A stretch of DNA of 59,893 nucleotides, taken from NCBI GenBank assembly GCA_011316305.1, contig SAUG01000141.1:1-59893 (forward strand), in the 5' to 3' direction. This DNA comes from Rusavskia elegans. Lineage: Eukaryota > Ascomycota > Lecanoromycetes > Teloschistales > Teloschistaceae. Both the position numbers and the translations under genes were made by a program. This document shows positions 22,360 to 32,715 of this stretch, one piece after another. How positions within the stretch are numbered: position 1 is the first letter of the stretch; each line of letters opens with the position of its first letter. A model generated the notes under the pieces. The model worked only from the letters and a program-made list of their open reading frames with translations, was not told the origin of the DNA and did no database searches.

Positions 22360-23391
22360 TCATTTCGGGTTATTAGACAGAAAGACCACCAGAACCGCCG
22401 CATACCCTGCAGAAGCCATCATAGTCTGCTCATTGGAGGCTTTCGTCACAAGCGAAACAAGAAGACAAAAAATGATGATGCAAACAGACACTGTCACGAG
22501 CTGAACCTCGCGTTTCGATTCGTGTGACAGGATGACCAGGGGGACAACCAGAAAGGCCCCGGCAAGTATTGCCACCACAAACCTGGTCATGCATTCTGCA
22601 ATACGCGCGGTATTCTGATAGCTTCGTTTCAGATTGGCTTCGAGGGCTGCTGCGGAGTCATAAGTCTCTGACGTATGGCCCAGAAAGCCTCTCTGGCGTA
22701 TGAAGAACCATAAGTAGCGAAAGAGTTTTCGGAAGCAGTGTCGCAGGATATCTCGTGCTCCATCTCGACGTGCTAAATCAACTCTTACGAGTCTTGTTTT
22801 GAAGGTTTCGATTTCGTGGAAGTCATTTCGGCGGCTTGACTGTAGGGTGTGGTCGGCCAAAGCAAAGGTTTCCATCATCATAACGTTATTGAAGGAAGCT
22901 AAGGCGTCATCTGGGATTGCTATCAGTGGGACACGTTTCGATGGGTCCCTCGGGTGTAACCTACCGTACTGCTTCAACAGGTGACGCAATTTCTCACTCA
23001 ACTTTTCGTCAATGATGTCCTCCACCTGTCCCTTCATATTTCCATCCCGTTTGGCTTGCTTCAGAGCCAGTCTATCGATGACGTTATGCGAGTTATCCAG
23101 TCTCAGTCCCGCTTGATAAAGTTGATGATCCACTTTTTCAATGTCTTGTTCCAAGAAGCGAAGGTTCAATAGGTGAGCTGTTCTGAATCTTCGAAAGCCA
23201 AATAGTGTAAGGTAGTTATCATCAGTGGCATCATGCCACGCTTTTTGGAACATGTCCACGGACTTTGATGAGACCGAGTGCTTCCTGATGGTTCGGGGTA
23301 CTTGTACCGGTCCCTGGGTCTGATTGCCTTGGTCTTGTCCAACATCGAGCTCGGCCGAGACGCGGTTGGCATCGAAAGGAGGAACCGCCAT
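22360..23391 (-). CDS. DUF6594-family membrane protein
   Basis: A single exon of 343 residues from the ATG at 23391. The layout matches fungal DUF6594 proteins: an N-terminal region ending in F-G-F-R-R-F-R-T-A-H-L-L-N-L-R-F-L (the family's conserved block); an alpha-helical coiled region with DHQLYQAG and a Lys-rich stretch; and three closely spaced C-terminal transmembrane helices (FVVAILAGAFLVVPLVIL, LVTVSVCIIIFCLLVSLV, MMASAGYAAVLVVFL). The molecular function is unknown. It lies head-to-tail behind the PNP_UDP gene on the same strand. Such genes often sit in variable regions with NLR-like genes, but any functional link is inference. Confidence 0.88.
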   Translation of the reverse strand: MAVPPFDANRVSAELDVGQDQGNQTQGPVQVPRTIRKHSVSSKSVDMFQKAWHDATDDNYLTLFGFRRFRTAHLLNLRFLEQDIEKVDHQLYQAGLRLDNSHNVIDRLALKQAKRDGNMKGQVEDIIDEKLSEKLRHLLKQYGRLHPRDPSKRVPLIAIPDDALASFNNVMMMETFALADHTLQSSRRNDFHEIETFKTRLVRVDLARRDGARDILRHCFRKLFRYLWFFIRQRGFLGHTSETYDSAAALEANLKRSYQNTARIAECMTRFVVAILAGAFLVVPLVILSHESKREVQLVTVSVCIIIFCLLVSLVTKASNEQTMMASAGYAAVLVVFLSNNPK

Positions 23392-24493
23392 ACAATTTTA
23401 TATGAACTGCCTGGACTCCACACCGCCGCACAAGACTATTATATATCCGGGGATGAAAAAAAGCCTGGACTAAGAGCAAGTGCCGGGCGTGAAGTAAGGC
23501 ACCGATGCGCTTTACGACACTAGGCAAATTCACAGCCTATGACCAAAGGTATGAAGATTAGCACGCCACTGCAGGACCACCCGATTCGTGCAAAGAGACC
23601 AAAACGACCTGAAAGTGGAATTCGGTTCAAGACAGAGACAAATGCATCTAGACAGACCCCTCTCCAACAGATCATCATGCTTTAGGTTCGCATTAGTACA
23701 ATACTAGACAGCGAGCTGCATACGTGCATGAACTCGGATTCCATGAGACATTCAATGGTCTGAACCGTATGCACCTCCTTTTAAAGCGTAGAAGGTGACC
23801 TATTTCGCTTGAAACAGAGACGGACTGGTCAAAATGTATTCACAAGTCGCAAGAATATCAGTCTTCAACAGCTTGACTCCTTCTCAAATGCATTCAATAA
23901 TTCTACCAAGGATATCAAGAACGACTGCAGGTATTCAAAGCCACGCATATATAACCATTGTCCAGCACGACCGGATGTGGTGTGTACCAATGATGGTCCC
24001 ATCGACTCCCTTGACGAGGTTCTGGAAGAAATCTACCAAGAGCCCCAACGGGAATGGACAGACTACATGCTGTAGCCGGCGACGAGGACGGGAAGGTAAA
24101 AGTGGACGGAGTCAATTTCGCTTAAACCTACTTTGAAGAGTATGACGCACAAAGCTTTGTGGCCAGCGTCAACAAGATATCTTCCATAAACGACGGTAGA
24201 AGGCGATTGATCCTGCTCCTACGATACTTCGAGTATAAACCGCGTTGCTAGATACCAATGTCTGGACAAGAATACCACACGGACGATTCTGCAGATGGAT
24301 CAGGATCTCAATGAAGATATCTGACTGCTGCAATGGCAGGCGAGCTGTAGCTTTGTAGCACAGTGGGTAACTTGATTAGCGGTAGGTGTGGACGAAACAT
24401 GCCGATATATTCCACAGGCGATGAGCGTTTCCGATATTTTGAATGACAGTGTTGAATACATTTTCAGCCATAGGGAGAGAGCAAGTATCCTGG
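23392..24493. other. 1.1 kb gap, no convincing gene
   Basis: Upstream region of the DUF6594 gene and downstream region of the TPR gene. Two overlapping plus-strand ORFs of 88-100 codons (23809-24136) have no motif and compete in different frames, so I do not call them. Confidence 0.5.
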
Positions 24494-26054
24494 TTATCGC
24501 CAGCTCGCTGCCTTGCGCTCTTCATGTCTCTTCTCTTCAAGTTCGCCTTGATCGTCTAGACGCCACACACCATCGATTTTCTTTACGTGGACGTAGGGGT
24601 CAGTTATCCAAGTCGCGTCTGCGAGACTCGCCAATTTCGATCCGCCCTTATTCTTCTGGTTGTTGTTGCTTTTACGAAGAGACTCTATATTCATCAGCAT
24701 AGGATCTGGAGCGCTGAGCCTCCACATCCGTTTGAAGTATTCAACGGCTTCAGTCCAATCGTCGGCGTCACTGGATTTGGTAGCTTTTTGCAGCCATTCC
24801 AAACCTTCTTCTGGTCTGCCTGCCTCCCGGAGAAGCAGTGCGAGATACACTTGGCTGGCCGTAATACCGAATTCGGCACCTATGCTGAACCATTCTATAG
24901 CCTCGGCTCGCTTGTCTAAAATCACCTCTCTCGACAGATGCTGCTTGACGCGCGGGGCCATTGGCTTCCTTGCGTTCGTTAAGGAGTCCTTGTTCTGGGC
25001 GGTATCGCTGCCCTTGGGTTCATGCAATGGGACGCCTTGTCGAGACTGATTGAAGTGGAACATTCCAAGTTCATGGGACGCTTTCGACTGGCCGGATGAC
25101 GCAGCTTTCAGCAAGTACGTTTCGAACTCTTCCGAACCCGGGGCGACGAATTCAATAGCAAGATGATAGTAGGCTGCCGGATCGTCATACACAAAAGCAG
25201 CGACTCTAATGGCTTCCTCAGCTCCAGTACGGTCGCCAAGGTTGGCTCGAAGTCGTGCAAGAGCTTTACAGATGTCGCCACATTCTGGAGTGTTCCACCT
25301 TTCTCTCGAGAAATTCGGACCCTTACGATATTCGGTCACCCTGTCTGACCAGGTTTGATAGAGTTGCAAGGCTTCAAAGGGTTTCCCTTCAAATTCGAGC
25401 ATCTTGCCCTCAAGGAAAATGGATGTAGATTCCCCTTTCTTAGCTTGTTCCTGGGTTATCTTCCGTGCAGTGGCCACCCCGGGTCCTCTGTGCCTGCCAG
25501 CCAACACAGCATCGTTGAGAAGCCGTGCAGCTGCGAAATAGCTTGCAATAGGATCGCCACTATCGAGACCACAGATGAGCAACGTGGTAGCGATGTCTCT
25601 GTATTTGACATCATTATGATTGAGTAGACACTCCCCTAGGAACGATAAGGCAGCTGGTTTGATATTATGTTCTAGATAAACCGTTTCAGCAGTCAATTTT
25701 CAACGCGGTGTTGCCTGATTCCGTACCACTGCAGATCGTTTTCGCTTGCATTTTTGCCATTGCAAGACCGAGAGCAGCGAAGTCATCTAAAATAGCAGTG
25801 ACCTCTTTGAGTGTGACGGGTGCAAAGCAGTTGGTATTGGCTACGTGATACTCTAGAAGCTTCATTGGCCATTTCTCGGCTGGAGGTGGAGGAGGAAGCC
25901 CCTTCTGTCTTGCGCTTTCGTTGGCTCGTACTGTAGGCGAGCGCCGAGGAGGGGTCTTCCAATTTGGACTGCTGGTAGAAAAATCCGATACCTTTCCATA
26001 GCTCAGGTTGCGTAGAATGGCGAGACCGCGGCGAGGAGGTAGTGAATGCATCAT
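24494..26054 (-). CDS. Mitochondrial TPR/Sel1-like repeat protein
   Basis: Two exons, 26054-25727 and 25671-24494 (55-nt intron, phase 1), giving 501 residues. An in-frame stop just upstream of the ATG pair at 26054 fixes the start. The N-terminus is Arg/Ser-rich with no acidic residue until after residue 20 (MMHSLPPRRGLAILRNLSYG, then FSTSSP), a typical mitochondrial presequence. The body is all-helical with repeated A/G-x-x-x-L/Y patterns (GDPIASYFAAARLLNDA; DPAAYYHLAIEFVAPG; GQSKASHELGMFHF; GITASQVYLALLLREAG), consistent with Sel1/TPR units. The C-terminus is charged. It probably acts as an adaptor in mitochondria. The specific partner is unknown. Confidence 0.8.
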
Positions 26055-26498
26055 TGAAGTGACTGTTCAGAACTTGGAGACTAGCCAAACAGGCCCAAGC
26101 CGAAATTCAACCGCTAGAACATGACTGGATCCCAAAGATGATGCTTGATGAATACAAAATAGCGAGGAAAATGTAGAACCTATTGTTTGCAACGAGACGT
26201 TTCAACCTTAGTATTGGGACAAGAGACTGAAGACTATAGCAGTCGCCGCTTGACATTTGATCATATCAGTCAAGCTAGTCCTCACGCCGACGTGTCTCTT
26301 TGCTGTCATCAAGTGAAGCAAGTCGTATAATTATTTGAACAGGCCTGCCCTTGTCCGGAGGTCGTTGGTTGTCCGCGAGGTCAGTCGTCCACCTCGGAAA
26401 GAACTTCCTCTTTGGTCAAGCTTGGCGCTCCACAATATGGTCGAGAAATTTAACCCGTACAACATTGTTGGTCCAAGTCCGACAATACTCCAGCAACG
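26055..26498. other. Divergent promoter region
   Basis: 444 bp between the TPR gene and the U3-associated protein gene, which start in opposite directions. No ORF in it looks real. Confidence 0.6.
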
Positions 26499-27830
26499 AT
26501 GGTTTCAACTCGCAGTCAGGACCAAGAGCCTATCCAGGCGCCAAAAGTATCATCAGCTAAGGAGAAGACTCCTGAAAAGAGGAAACGAAGTGACGATGTC
26601 GGCTCCATCACCAAACCCAACGCACGTGCAAAGAAACATAAGATCGAGGGCACCTCCCGTGGCTCCAAGAAGAACATCTCTAGCACACTTGCCGCCGTTG
26701 TCATTCCTACAACAAATCACCACGCCGCCAATGTCTCAAGCATCAGTTCTCAGCATAACGGTTTTGGGAACTATGGGGCGTCGGAACGGAAGCCACATCG
26801 AGCGGAGCAAGGACGACTTCGCTCATCAAGTGGTCAACGCAGGGTAGCTGATGGGGCGGAAAATAGCACCATTGGTGTTAGAGAGGATGAAAAGAATACC
26901 ACTTCACAGGCAAGTGGCAGCCGGAAAGAGTCCGCTGGCATCAAGCAGTCAGCATCGTCTACTAAGACCGCGTCCTCTGCTCCAAGGAAAGCCAAGGAAC
27001 TGCACACGCCGGAGTTGCCCACGGACACCATATCGGCGGGAGGTGCATCGGCCCTCGACACATCGGCTCAGCCCGCCAATAAGCCCCCAAATTCGAGACA
27101 CAAGCGCTTCGAGAGCGAGGAAGCAACTTCCAAACCTTTGTCGTCCTATCCGGCTTCTCCGTCCCGGAGCGTCATAGATGCACAGCGCACAATGCAAGAC
27201 GCTGTATCGATATCGAGCGATGATGAGGCGCCCGATGTGGTTACAAAATCATCGGGGCAGCAAGAAGCCCGTTCGGTAGCTGCTGAGGCTACAAAAGCCG
27301 CGGAAACGCAACGGGCTGCAGAGAAGCAAAGACGAAGAAACCGAGATAGCCGATTCAAGTCTCAGGCCAAGAATTCGAAGGTAGAAGCAGCGAAGCTCAA
27401 AGCAAAGGAGGAATGTTCCGACACCTCTTCGGAAGATGACGAGGACGATCCAAAGTCTTCCAGACATCCACACAATCCAGATCAGGGCACATGGACAGGT
27501 AGGGATGCTCTACCGGCGCTGCTTCCAGAGGAAATCTTGGCAGCAGAGCCGGCGGCTCGAATGCCAACACCGCCGCCCAAACGTGACGTGGTGAAAGCAA
27601 CAGTCAATACCAGACATCGGTTCCTCGATCAGGATTCCAAACCACCCAAAGATATTCAGAAAGGTAACGTAAGGATCCGTGTCCTCGAAGACCGCCGAGC
27701 AATCCTACCACCTAAAGTTTCCAAGGACAGTCAGAAGCTACGGGAGTCGTGGCTGGCCGGACGTCTTGGATCCAGAGGAAAGGTTGTCATGGAGAGAAGG
27801 AAAATGGGCAATGGATTTGTTCGTAGATAG
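26499..27830 (+). CDS. U3 snoRNA-associated (Utp16-type) ribosome biogenesis protein
   Basis: A single exon of 443 residues. The first 330 residues are low-complexity, basic and Ser/Lys-rich with nuclear localisation-like clusters (KTPEKRKRSDD; NARAKKHKIEG) and an acidic patch (DTSSEDDEDDPKSS). The conserved part is the C-terminal 110 residues: D-A-L-P-A-L-L-P-E-E-I-L-A-A-E, then KGNVRIRVL, LPPKVSKDSQKLRESWL and a basic ending ERRKMGNGFVRR. These are hallmarks of the fungal U3 snoRNA-associated family (Utp16-like), which acts in the SSU processome for 18S rRNA maturation in the nucleolus. Only the C-terminal domain is expected to be conserved. Confidence 0.8.
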   Translation: MVSTRSQDQEPIQAPKVSSAKEKTPEKRKRSDDVGSITKPNARAKKHKIEGTSRGSKKNISSTLAAVVIPTTNHHAANVSSISSQHNGFGNYGASERKPHRAEQGRLRSSSGQRRVADGAENSTIGVREDEKNTTSQASGSRKESAGIKQSASSTKTASSAPRKAKELHTPELPTDTISAGGASALDTSAQPANKPPNSRHKRFESEEATSKPLSSYPASPSRSVIDAQRTMQDAVSISSDDEAPDVVTKSSGQQEARSVAAEATKAAETQRAAEKQRRRNRDSRFKSQAKNSKVEAAKLKAKEECSDTSSEDDEDDPKSSRHPHNPDQGTWTGRDALPALLPEEILAAEPAARMPTPPPKRDVVKATVNTRHRFLDQDSKPPKDIQKGNVRIRVLEDRRAILPPKVSKDSQKLRESWLAGRLGSRGKVVMERRKMGNGFVRR

Positions 27831-28129
27831 TATATTAAGTCAGAGAATTGTTGATATATATTTCCGGACCGAATTATCCCACCGTGCGTTGTTATTTGTC
27901 GATTCCTCGAGTGTTCGACTTCTATCAGCTGCCGACATTTGACAGTTGACCTAATGCGGCATGGCGTCATTGACAGGGATTGTGCAGCTTTCTTCCAACG
28001 TCTTTGCAGATTCTCGACACTTCGGAAGATAATGTCGAATCATTGTCCAGACTCATGCTCCCGGTCCTGCATCGTTAAATAACAATGCTGCGTGAAAATT
28101 GATACTCGTTACCCGAACTTTCTCGCAAC

Positions 28130-29812
28130 ATGCCTTCACCCGCTGACGAGTCATCACCGCTGCTACCTCCGCCAACCCCTCGAGTAACGCAACCACCTCG
28201 TCCCCAGAGAACAGTGACCTTCAGCCCACAGACGACGGTCAATCATCCTAGCGGCCAAAGGTCTCAAACAAACACTCTCAGGCCAGCTGCCCAGTCGTCA
28301 AATTCCCTCTCGACTACCCATCCTGCGCCCGCCGGCCCGCCTGTGCTCTCCACGTTCAATAGCAAGCTTCGCAGAAGAAACAGTCATGGCTCTCCCTTGT
28401 CGGCGTCACCAATGCTCCCACCAGCGTCCAAGATCGGTCCGCAAAGAACGACGAAGAATGCGCAAAAGCTCAAGCTGCTGCCCAATCCGGATCCAGGTGA
28501 TGACGGTCCGGACGAGGAGAGCGGAAGGGACGTATACTCGCAATTCACCCGCATCAAAGATCCTACAGCCCGTCGAGACGCCGCAAGGCTGGGGAAAGCT
28601 GATCGGGATAAGTTGCCCCGGGTGACGGCGTATTGCACCGCAAGCGCGTACCGTTTAGAAGGAGTCATGAGGTTCTTGAAAAGTCGATCGCGAACTCGAG
28701 GAACGGCTCCCAAGCAGTTCGATGAATGCATCTACTCTCCGTACAGCTACGATCGCTCAAAGCCAGACAAGCATCTTCCCGGCCATGACATGGACTCCGC
28801 AATCCTTGGAACGGCTCCCCTGGATCACACTATACGCGAACGACGTTACTCTGACAGCGCCCTCGAAATTGAGGAAAATACGCATAACCGCCGCGAGGAA
28901 CTCCTTGACTTGCACACGTCCGCCGGCGACACCACCCTCGATACCGGCAATGATCCAATCCCCAATCACACAAGCACCATCCCATCCCTATCACCAGCCC
29001 ACCCCGACGACCACGACGACCTCGCCCACGAAACCAACCTGGACTTCGATACCCGCATCCACACCCCCGAAATCTTCCTCTTTGACTACGGCACCGTCGT
29101 CATCTGGGGCATGACCCTCGCCCAAGAACAGCGTTTCCTACACGACATCTCCAAATTCGAATCCGAAAAACTCGCGCCCGCAGACATTCAAACGGAGAAC
29201 TTCAATTTCTACTACACACGCGAGTACCAAGCGCGCATCTACAACGATTTCATCAGTCTGAGAGAAAAGAAGAATTACATGACCAAACTTGCGATCAGCC
29301 ATGCGTTGAGTCAGAGCGTCAAGACGAGTTTGTTCGAGGATCTGTTGAGTACCACGATTGAAAGTACGCATCCTCTTCCGCAACAGCTTGCATTGACGGG
29401 CAGGATCGCACTATCGAGGACGGAAATCAACAAGCAAATCGGCCAACTATTCATCTTGAGAATCAACATCCATTTACAGGGCAGTGTACTCGATAGCCCC
29501 GAGCTCATGTGGGCGGAACCCCAACTGGAGCCCGTATATGGCGCAGTGAGAAGTTATCTAGAAATGGATCAGCGAGTGGGGCTTTTGACGGAGAGGTTGG
29601 AGGTGCTGGGCGATTTGTTAGCCGTGTTGAAGGATCAGGTCGGGACGAGGCATGGAGAATATTTGGAATGGATTGGTGAGTTTTGCTTTCCCTCCATTGC
29701 TCGGAAATTGGACGGGATGCTGACGATTGTGCTAGTCATCGTCCTCATTGCTGCTGAGATTTTGGTTGCGGCTATTAATATCGTGGTGGATCTTTATGCT
29801 GGCGTCGACTGA
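28130..29812 (+). CDS. RMD1/DUF155-family protein (sporulation protein RMD1-like)
   Basis: Two exons, 28130-29675 and 29736-29812, giving 540 residues. The N-terminal 150 residues are a disordered Pro/Ser-rich region. The DUF155 (RMD1/YagE) domain covers about 170-500, including EIFLFDYGTVVIWGMT and a long helical region ending at LERLEVLGDLL. A single C-terminal transmembrane helix follows (VIVLIAAEILVAAINIVVDL). The 60-nt intron is a multiple of three and has no stop in frame, so the unspliced frame stays open. Splicing is supported by the GTGAGT donor, GCTGAC branch point and GCTAG acceptor, and by a cleaner transmembrane helix. Relatives are membrane proteins linked to sporulation or mitochondrial/septin-related functions. 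The precise role is unknown. Confidence 0.9.
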   Translation: MPSPADESSPLLPPPTPRVTQPPRPQRTVTFSPQTTVNHPSGQRSQTNTLRPAAQSSNSLSTTHPAPAGPPVLSTFNSKLRRRNSHGSPLSASPMLPPASKIGPQRTTKNAQKLKLLPNPDPGDDGPDEESGRDVYSQFTRIKDPTARRDAARLGKADRDKLPRVTAYCTASAYRLEGVMRFLKSRSRTRGTAPKQFDECIYSPYSYDRSKPDKHLPGHDMDSAILGTAPLDHTIRERRYSDSALEIEENTHNRREELLDLHTSAGDTTLDTGNDPIPNHTSTIPSLSPAHPDDHDDLAHETNLDFDTRIHTPEIFLFDYGTVVIWGMTLAQEQRFLHDISKFESEKLAPADIQTENFNFYYTREYQARIYNDFISLREKKNYMTKLAISHALSQSVKTSLFEDLLSTTIESTHPLPQQLALTGRIALSRTEINKQIGQLFILRINIHLQGSVLDSPELMWAEPQLEPVYGAVRSYLEMDQRVGLLTERLEVLGDLLAVLKDQVGTRHGEYLEWIGEFCFPSIARKLDGMLTIVLVIVLIAAEILVAAINIVVDLYAGVD

Positions 29813-30393
29813 TTGCCTTAATCCTCCCTATACCCAGTCAGAGGCTGGCGAGCTGCTTTTGTGGTGGGAATATTATTCGGGATTTAGCGTTGGCGTTTGG
29901 TGGCATTGCAAAAGCTTACTGGGGTGGTATGTCTCTTGGGTCTCGCGACCCGATTTTAGGAATTGCAGTAGAAGGAGAAGGAGAAGGAGAAGGAAGGACA
30001 GACTCTTTAAGGAGGAAGAGAAGACTGTACATAGATGACTTTGGGTGCTTGCCATGTGTTTTGGGGGGCTGTATATAAGAGTAGGGACAACGAGGATCAT
30101 TGCTCTGCAATTGGAGATAATGTTTAGAGGGGAGGTCAGGAACTGGATTGACTTATCACCATCGGAGAAGAAAACCCAGGGTTTTTGGGGGTTTTTTGTT
30201 TCAATTTTCTCCTCTCTCACTGGGATAGATATAAATCTAGCAGGACATCGAGATTCCATACCGGGGAGATGCACATCCCTAAGGTATAAAGCACAACCCA
30301 CAGAAATCTCGAAATCGTGAATGCGCCTACCCTTTTCGCACTACGATAGGCCTCAAAGACGCCCCCATGATGGCCCTTGAAAAAACCAACCAC
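29813..30393. other. Convergent 3' flanks with (GAAGGA)n microsatellite
   Basis: 581 bp between convergent genes. A short microsatellite of agaaggagaaggagaagg type lies around 29968-29996 (about four 6-bp units), followed by purine-rich sequence. No gene is seen. Confidence 0.6.
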
Positions 30394-31397
30394 CTACCCA
30401 TTAACGGCAGTAAACCCTCCCTTCCCCCCTGCCATGTCCTCATCCCCCTCCTCCACCTTCAACCCCTCTCCCCCTCTCAACCCCTCCATACCCGCCCCCG
30501 CCCTCTCCATCTCCCTCACACTCGCCATCTCCCACTCCGCCCGTCTAGAATACCAATCCTCAACCCGCTCATCATACTCATTCTTCATCCTGGCCAACTC
30601 CTTCTCGCCCACCAGTCTCTGCCACACGCAATGCGCCTTCTGCACTCGGTCGTCCTCCGACAAGTCGATGAAATCCTGGGGCGCGCAGCGCAAGCAGTGC
30701 ACGACCCAGGTTTCGAATTCGCTGAGCGGGTTGGCGTTGTGGTCGCGGAAGGTGCCGTGGTAGGATGGGTCGTAGTCGATTTTGGGGGGTTGGTAGGGGT
30801 TGGGGTCGAAGTCGGCGGTGTAGTTGCGTAGGGCGTCGCGTTCGTAGTCGTTTAGGGGTGGGAGGGAGAAGGTTTGGGGGTCTTGTTGCTCGATAGCTGG
30901 GGTTGGGTTGTTGGAGCCGCCGGGGGGTGGAGAGGGGAGGACGCGGCGGTGGGAGCGTTTGGAGCGGAGGGGTTTTTCGTTGGGCTGTGAGTGCTGGTCA
31001 GGTCCGGATGATTGTTGGGGTGTAGGGGGTATTGAGAGGGTGTGCGTACGGTTGGTGGCCCTTCACTGCTACCCTCGCTGTCGGGGTCGTCCGCGTCGAA
31101 GTCGAAAACGGGGAGACCCTCGGGTGTCAAACCTTTCTTTTGCTGGATTTTGCCGAGGTGTTCCAGCATGATGGCTTGTTCGAGTCGCATTTTCTCGATG
31201 AAGCGCTTGTTGCGGTCTATCCGGAGGCGTTTTGCGCCATTGTCTGCTTCGATCTCGGTCAGGCGTTTTTTGAGCTGGATGCACTTCTTTTTGTATGCGG
31301 CTTCCACTGAGGGTGGAAGGGGAGCTGGGGCCGTTTCGCCCTTCACTGTTGATGGCGAGGTAGATACGTCAGTCATACAACAGTTTTGATCGCTCAT
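30394..31397 (-). CDS. INO80/Nhp10-like chromatin-associated coiled-coil protein
   Basis: Two exons, 31397-31050 and 30984-30394 (65-nt intron, phase 0), giving 312 residues. Residues about 30-85 form a basic coiled coil (SVEAAYKKKCIQLKKRLTEI, then RLRIDRNKRFIEKMRLEQAI), the signature of a Pezizomycotina family annotated with INO80-complex or Nhp10-type chromatin proteins. The second exon starts with a basic patch (KPLRSKRSHRR), passes through a Pro-rich linker, then a conserved helical region (FETWVVHCLRCAPQDFIDLS) and an acidic/Gly-rich tail. The nuclear chromatin-remodelling role is assigned by family resemblance from memory and is less certain than the gene model. Confidence 0.65.
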
Positions 31398-32715
31398 TGC
31401 AAAGGACGTTTCTACTTCTACAAATGAATGAAAAAGTAACAGTGTGGAGCACAGATTTTAAGCCCAGAAGAGGGCATAGCAAAGAAAGTAACAAAGACAA
31501 TAGTTTAGGTATAGCCGGCGCAAATTAGTCGATCGTGACTGCCCCGGTTGTTATGACCCGAAATGTTGGTCTATGCCCTCAATTTTGCTGTACCTTATGA
31601 TTGAACGAAGCGGATGGTCTGTATCTTACAGGCACCAGACATCTTGGGAAGTCTCCGTTCCAGTGAACCGAATTATCCATTCTTGATGCTGAAGCGGTCG
31701 AAGTATGCCGTCTACGTCCCATTAAGGACTCAGCTTTCAGGTAGATTGCGATATCCGAGCAGCCAATGGTGTTGGAGATTGCTTGACATATTCCTCTTAG
31801 TATATGATTTCTCGTTTTTCGCCGGGCTGACGGGAGCTCACAGGTTCATCGGCCAGAGACGCCGAACGGAGCAATGCAGAGAGGGCCTGCTAGTCTGCTA
31901 CGTAGTCCATGAAAGTCTCTTATAATACTGAGCCCCAAGGCTTGTGTTTGAGAAGAGAAGCTCGAACCACAAGAAGAGAGGGTACCAAGTAGTCGCAACA
32001 GTTTGGCACTTCTCTTCTGCTAGTATGTGCAGATAGCCATTTCAACCCTACGTAGTCGCGAACGTATCTCACCCCTCAGGGAAAGGGTTTCCAGGAATCT
32101 CCTGCACATGGTCCGTCTTCCTCAAGGCTCGAGTCTTGTCCAGTGCTGGTCTTCGCCAGGCTAAAAATCCATGACCAATCAAAGGAAGTCCATCTGGCTT
32201 TTGCAAAAAAAGAAAAGCAAGAGAGGCATAAGAACGTAGAGAAACGTGCTCGTAAAGACAAAGCGACTCGCAAGAATCAATAACATTGAAGACTTACTTG
32301 TTTATCCTGGCCTTGCCTAAGAACCTCTGTCAAGGGGTTGAGAATGCAAAGACTGGCGGTGAGACTGACTGAGAATCTGCTGCCGAATAAAATTCTCAAA
32401 AGAGTGGTATTGAAGAGGCTTGGTTTGGCTATGGTGTGATTTGACAAATGAATTGAAGCGGTGGAAGGACAGGAGTTGAGGTTCACCACTCGATATAACA
32501 CTATGACGCTTTAGGCCTACTGCGAAGCGGAGATATAAGCGCCAAGACCCATTCAATGGTGTTGAATGGTCAAATTTATAGTAATAGGTTCTCTGCTGGT
32601 CTGGTTACTGATTATAAGAATGATATTTAACGGCACTGATGGATACTCCTGGGGTGTAATCCTGAGGCACATAGTTCTGCTTCTGGGTATATAACGCTTT
32701 TCTATGTTCAACCGG
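31398..32715. other. 1.3 kb gap, no convincing gene
   Basis: Promoter of the Nhp10-like gene and the 3' flank of the dihydroxy-acid dehydratase gene. ORFs of 60-103 codons are present on both strands without motifs. Confidence 0.5.

Noticed and set aside
25686..25730. Apparent frameshift in the TPR gene
   Set aside because: A 55-nt intron (GTACGG donor, TTGACTG branch, CTAG acceptor) joins the frames cleanly, so it is not a pseudogene.
29968..29996. (GAAGGA)n microsatellite considered as a functional element
   Set aside because: Only about four units in a 3' flank; ordinary low-complexity sequence.
30367..30831. 154-codon plus-strand ORF rich in Leu/Pro/His
   Set aside because: Antisense to the second exon of the Nhp10-like gene, whose frame is supported by splice sites and conserved sequence.
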